Shown piece after piece: positions 60,832 through 64,000 of a DNA stretch of 64,000 nucleotides. The stretch spans positions 78,328 through 142,327 of the forward strand of contig QHSU01000069.1 in assembly GCA_003220535.1 (NCBI GenBank), written 5' to 3'. The position numbers and the translations under genes are program-made. This DNA is from Candidatus Rokuibacteriota bacterium. Lineage in GTDB: Bacteria; Methylomirabilota; Methylomirabilia; Rokubacteriales; CSP1-6. The notes under the pieces are model-generated. The model made no database searches. It was given only the letters and a program-made list of their open reading frames with translations, and was not told where the DNA came from. Position 1 is the stretch's first letter. The number at the start of each line of letters is the position of its first letter.

Positions 60832-62772
60832 TCAGGCGGTGGCGGGCAGCTCGAGAATGAACGCCGCCCCGCCTTCCGGGCGATTGGTGGCGCGCAGTGA
60901 ACCCTGGTGCTGCTCGACGATGGCGTACGAGACCCAGAGGCCGAGTCCGTTGCCCTCGCCCGGAGCCTTCGTTGTCGTGAACGCCTCGAAGATTCGAGGG
61001 AGCACGTTGGGATGGATGCCGGGACCGGAATCGAGCACCTCGAGGCGAACGTGCGCGCCGCCGGTGTCCGACAGACGCAGGGTGATCACGCGCTGCCCCG
61101 GGTGCTCGGCCATCGCCTGGCCCGCGTTCTGGATGAGGTTGAGCAGCACCTGCTGGATCTGGCCTTCGTCGGCCAGGACCGGCCGAACCTTCCCGAGCTC
61201 GGTGACGACCTCGACCCCGTCTCGCATGAGCTGGTGGCCCTTGAGCTCGAGCACCCACTTGATCAGATCCTCCAGACGCAGCGAGCGCCGCTCGGACGAC
61301 TGACGCCCGGAGAAGCGCAGGAGGTTCTGGAGCATCTGCGCGGCGCGCGACGTCTCCTGCACGATGGTGTGCAGGCGTTCGCGGCTCTTGATGGGACCGT
61401 CCGATCCCATGAGCAGGAGCTCCGCCTGGCCGAGGATCGCCGTCAGCCGGTTCCGCGTCTCGTGCGCGAGGCCTGCCGCCAGCTTGCCGACCGTGGAGAG
61501 CTTCTCGCCCTCGATGAGCTGGGCCTCCGCGGACTTGAGATCGTCGAGCTGCCGCCGGGTCGCCGAGTAGAGCTGCGCGTTCTGCAGGGCCAGGCCGATC
61601 TGGTTCGCGCTCGCTTCGACCAGCGCGATCTCGGATTCGGTGAACGGCTCGCGCGACCGGCGGCCGAGCGACAGCGCGCCGAGGATCCGTCCCCGGCTGT
61701 GGATCGGCACGCACACGAACGCGTGGATCCCTTCCTGGGTGACCGCGGCCCGGGCCGCCGGCAACAGATCGGCGGACTCGCTGACGTGCGCCCAGTGCAG
61801 GGTCTTGCCGGTCGCCGCCACGCCGCCGATGAGGCCCTGCCCGGTGGGCAGCTCGCGGTTGATCTCGCGCAGGCGGGGCCGCAGTCCCCGGTCGCCCCGA
61901 AGGTGCAGCGTCGCACCGTCCGGCGACAGCAGGTGGAGGCTCGAGATCTCGTGCCCGGTGACGTGGGTGAGCGCGTCCAGGGCGATGCGGAGCACCTCGT
62001 CGACGTCGAGAGTCGCGCTGATCGCTTCGCCGATGCGATGCAGGATGCGGACGTGGGACTCCACGTCGACCGTCGGAGCGCCCGCCGCGCGCCGGACCAG
62101 CTCGCCGAGCTGCTCGAGCCGCTCGTCGGCACGATCCTGGAACGCGAATGCGTACCCCTCGTCGTCCTTGCGGACGAGGATCGACGGCACCTCGAGCTGG
62201 GTGTCGCTCTCCGGCAAGGTGATAGAGAGCGTCGCCGTTTCCCCGGAATGACGCGATCCGCTGCCACGGACCTTGATGCCGGAGGCGCTCAGGTTGACCG
62301 AGGTCGACTCCCATTCCGCCCCGCTCTGCTCCCTGACGCGAACGGGCACCGCGACGACCGCGCGCGGCGCGCGGCGCCGCTCCGCGGCGGCGGACTCCTT
62401 ACTGCTCCGCGTCCCGGGGCGCGGCTCGAAGCACGCGAGCGCCTCCTGCAACCGTCGGAGCGCGACCGGCTTGCCGATGAAGTCGAAGGCGCCGGCCTGC
62501 AAACACTCCTGGGCCTGGCTCTCGGTCGCGCGGCCCGAGATCACCAGAATCGGGACGCGCAGATCTCGAACGGCCTCGAGCTTCAGGAAGTCGAGTCCGC
62601 TCATCCCGGGCAAGCACACGTCGACGAGGACGGCGTCGGGCCGCTCGGCACGTATGGTTTCGAGCGCATTTTCGGCCGTGTGGGTGATGAGCGGCTCGTG
62701 GCCGATCTCGTGGAGAAATTCCCCGAAGACCTCGCAGACAGCCTGATCGTCGTCGATGACCAGTACGCGCAT
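60832..62772 (-). CDS. Response regulator - PilZ - GAF - histidine kinase hybrid
   Basis: About 646 aa, soluble. Order: receiver (MRVLVIDDDQAVCEVF, phospho-Asp in AVLVDVCLPGMSG), PilZ-like domain (ERRRAPRAVVAVPVRV, SVNLSASGIKVRG), GAF sensor (LHRIGEAISATLDVDEVLRI, IHAFVCVPIHSRGRILGALS), HisKA (LAAGLAHETRNRLTAILGQA) and HATPase (NLIQNAGQAM, LEVLDSGPGIH, NGLGLWVSYAIV). The PilZ ligand arginines (RRR...R) suggest cyclic-di-GMP input. A TTG 12 codons upstream (62808) is an alternative start. Phosphorelay with the following membrane kinase is likely; no separate output regulator is seen. Confidence 0.92.
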   Translation of the reverse strand: MRVLVIDDDQAVCEVFGEFLHEIGHEPLITHTAENALETIRAERPDAVLVDVCLPGMSGLDFLKLEAVRDLRVPILVISGRATESQAQECLQAGAFDFIGKPVALRRLQEALACFEPRPGTRSSKESAAAERRRAPRAVVAVPVRVREQSGAEWESTSVNLSASGIKVRGSGSRHSGETATLSITLPESDTQLEVPSILVRKDDEGYAFAFQDRADERLEQLGELVRRAAGAPTVDVESHVRILHRIGEAISATLDVDEVLRIALDALTHVTGHEISSLHLLSPDGATLHLRGDRGLRPRLREINRELPTGQGLIGGVAATGKTLHWAHVSESADLLPAARAAVTQEGIHAFVCVPIHSRGRILGALSLGRRSREPFTESEIALVEASANQIGLALQNAQLYSATRRQLDDLKSAEAQLIEGEKLSTVGKLAAGLAHETRNRLTAILGQAELLLMGSDGPIKSRERLHTIVQETSRAAQMLQNLLRFSGRQSSERRSLRLEDLIKWVLELKGHQLMRDGVEVVTELGKVRPVLADEGQIQQVLLNLIQNAGQAMAEHPGQRVITLRLSDTGGAHVRLEVLDSGPGIHPNVLPRIFEAFTTTKAPGEGNGLGLWVSYAIVEQHQGSLRATNRPEGGAAFILELPATA

Positions 62773-62973
62773 AGGGTTCGCCGGTTTAGGGCTACCCTTT
62801 TCCAGCAATCGGCGTACCAGTGTGAGGAACAGCGTAACTAGCTGTCAGACAATAGATTTCCGCAAAGTGTGACGTCTTGAGACTGGATGATCCGTCGTCA
62901 GCCCTGGCCGCTTCTGGCCAGCCCGAAGAGGACGACCGTGTGTCGGGAGTTCGCTCTGGACGGCTCTTCTCGA

Positions 62974-62992
62974 GCGCCGGCTTTGCCGGCGC
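62974..62992. repeat. REP-like hairpin (copy 2)
   Basis: GCGCCGGC-TTT-GCCGGCGC, perfect 8-bp stem, flanked by TCGA before and AACGACCTGG after. Same architecture as 52027-52045 (8-bp stem, 3-base loop, CGAGCGC...GCGCAA shell) with compensating stem changes. It lies in the 271-bp gap upstream of the hybrid kinase; that gap also holds a GGGGG-TAT-CCCCC hairpin at 63029-63041, just beyond the stop of the diiron gene. Confidence 0.6.
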
Positions 62993-63043
62993 AACGACCT
63001 GGGAGCTGGCCGCCGAGGGAGACCGGTGGGGGGTATCCCCCGA

Positions 63044-63832
63044 TCAAAAGTCAGTCGGACGCAGCCCGAGTGGTAGCGCGATCTTATAGTAGGACGCGAG
63101 GAACCCTTCCCACCACTCCCGGCGCTCGCCGCCGCGCGCCACCTCGACGAAGAGGCGAAGGCTCTCGTCCTGCCACTGCTGGATCGTGTCGAGATTCCCG
63201 GGATCGTCCTCGATCAGCGCCTTGACGAGGGCGCGGCCATAGCTGATGTGGCGGGTCTCGTCGCGGATGCGCGCGCGATGGTTGACGGCCGACAGCACGT
63301 CGCCGCGGGCCTCGGCGCCGTCGGCGAGCACGGTGAAGGTGCCGGGCCCGGCGGCGCCCTCGGCGACGAAGTTACCCTTGACGAGAATCTCGATGCTGTC
63401 CTCGAGCTCCAGCAGGTGGCGGAAGAAGCGGCACGTCGTCCCCGGCGATTCCCAGGCGGCGAGCCAGTCGCGTTCGGGGATCCCGGCGCGCTCGAACACC
63501 TCGCGGTCCATCTCCAGGTGGCGCTGCTCGTCGGCGAGCTGGAACAGCGCGCATTTCTTCAGCTCGTCGAAGGGCGCGTTGGCGGCGGCGGTCGCGACGT
63601 AGTGGGTGGCCGACAGCTCGGAATAGTAGTTGTTCGCGAACTGATCGACCGCGTTCTCGAGGTAGCGCGAGCTGACGTCCTTGTAGTCGAGCGCGTCCTG
63701 GGGAATCGTGGCGCGCTCGGCCAGGTACCGCTCGCGCTCGCGGGCCTGGAGGGCGACGTAGCGTTCCCAGGTGAGGTTTGCCGGGTCGTTGAAGAGGGCA
63801 GGATTCTCGAGCGTGATTCGCTTACGCGCCAT
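63044..63832 (-). CDS. Ferritin-like diiron protein (AurF/R2-like oxygenase family)
   Basis: 262 aa, all helical. Candidate metal ligands: E in YYSELSATHYVAT, the E..H pair in LADEQRHLEMD, E in LELEDSIEILVKG, and the second E..H pair in IRDETRHISYG. Such four-helix diiron proteins include N-oxygenases and fatty-acid hydroxylases. ATG start at 63832 gives MARKRITLENPALFND. No ferredoxin or reductase neighbour is visible. Substrate unknown. Confidence 0.88.
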   Translation of the reverse strand: MARKRITLENPALFNDPANLTWERYVALQARERERYLAERATIPQDALDYKDVSSRYLENAVDQFANNYYSELSATHYVATAAANAPFDELKKCALFQLADEQRHLEMDREVFERAGIPERDWLAAWESPGTTCRFFRHLLELEDSIEILVKGNFVAEGAAGPGTFTVLADGAEARGDVLSAVNHRARIRDETRHISYGRALVKALIEDDPGNLDTIQQWQDESLRLFVEVARGGERREWWEGFLASYYKIALPLGLRPTDF

Positions 63833-63850
63833 CCCGGCCTCCTCCTCTAG

Positions 63851-64000
63851 CAGGCTGCGGAAAAACCCGACATTAGATGCCGGGCCGCGTTGAGAGTTGG
63901 ACTACGATGCGCGCAACGCCAAGCGAGGAGGCGCGCATGCGTGGTGAGGGAACAGGGTCGGAGCCTCACATGTGGAGCTACGTGCCGCTGGAGCGACGCA
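63851..64000 (+). mobile_element. Left end of an IS5/IS1182-type insertion sequence (cut by window end)
   Basis: Begins CAGGCTGCGGAAAAACCCG (63851-63869), a terminal-repeat pattern well known from these IS groups, and leads within 70 bp into a transposase start. The other end lies beyond the window. Confidence 0.7.
63937..64000 (+). CDS. IS5/IS1182-type DDE transposase, N-terminal part only
   Basis: 21 codons visible: MRGEGTGSEPHMWSYVPLER and one more. The pattern MRG(E/D)...M(F/W)SY(V/I)xxExR is the standard N-terminus of this transposase family. The catalytic region is outside the window. Confidence 0.7.
   Translation, partial: MRGEGTGSEPHMWSYVPLERR

Noticed and set aside
63029..63041. 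GGGGG-TAT-CCCCC as an intrinsic terminator of the diiron gene
   Set aside because: Close to the stop but short and without a T-run; kept only as a note.
1..64000. CRISPR arrays, rRNA and tRNA genes
   Set aside because: I saw no regularly spaced direct repeats and no recognisable rRNA or cloverleaf sequence by eye; a covariance-model scan would be decisive.

Overview
The window is high-GC DNA from a bacterium with a large accessory metabolism: flavin-dependent luciferase-like oxidoreductases, xanthine/CO-dehydrogenase-type molybdoenzymes, amidohydrolases, VOC dioxygenases, a UbiD decarboxylase and several ABC uptake systems. This mix resembles uncultivated soil lineages such as Candidatus Rokubacteria/Methylomirabilota. 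That placement is inferred from gene content only; no rRNA or tRNA gene was seen.

Layout. 1-7.0 kb (minus): a molybdenum hydroxylase large subunit (cut by the window start), a remnant of a class III cyclase, a UbiD decarboxylase, an enoyl-CoA hydratase and an NDP-forming acyl-CoA synthetase, which together look like an aromatic or carboxylic acid pathway. 7.3-17.4 kb (minus): a dipeptide-type ABC transporter with two permeases and three tandem copies of its binding protein (the middle copy has an amber codon), downstream of a D-aminoacylase-like amidohydrolase, a methyltransferase and a cupin. 17.5-22.2 kb (plus): a luciferase-like oxidoreductase followed by a complete FAD / 2Fe-2S / molybdopterin hydroxylase operon. 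22-29.6 kb: a serine hydrolase, a single polypeptide with three RidA domains, two Uma2 nucleases flanking an alcohol dehydrogenase, a rhodanese, a DUF2161 protein, a frameshifted VOC protein and another luciferase-like enzyme. 29.7-31.7 kb: a decayed DUF4062 gene beside an attC-like palindrome, then an SMP-30 lactonase. 31.8-37.1 kb: a SelA-fold PLP enzyme overlapping a class III aminotransferase, then VOC, hydrolase and luciferase-like genes.

The most striking segment is 37.27-39.62 kb. Three redox genes, two OsmC-like and one peroxiredoxin-like, each carry one in-frame TGA exactly where the family has its catalytic cysteine. Each TGA is followed at bacterial-SECIS distance by a strong hairpin with G residues in the apical loop. 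They sit on both sides of a TetR-family regulator: peroxiredoxin then OsmC leftward, TetR then OsmC rightward. I read them as three selenoproteins that standard gene calling would split or discard.

39.6-51.8 kb (minus): a BNR-repeat protein, then a branched-chain-type ABC transporter (binding protein, LivF, a LivM-LivG fusion, LivH with an apparent CTG start) interleaved with an extradiol-type dioxygenase and a flavoprotein monooxygenase, suggesting uptake and oxidation of an aromatic compound. 52-57.2 kb: a repeat lipoprotein, a quinol monooxygenase, an orphan MreB, a secreted protein, an EamA permease and a MarR-GNAT fusion with a palindromic operator. 57.4-64 kb: dihydropyrimidinase, two neighbouring multidomain histidine kinases, a diiron oxygenase-like protein, and the left end of an IS5/IS1182-type insertion sequence running off the window.
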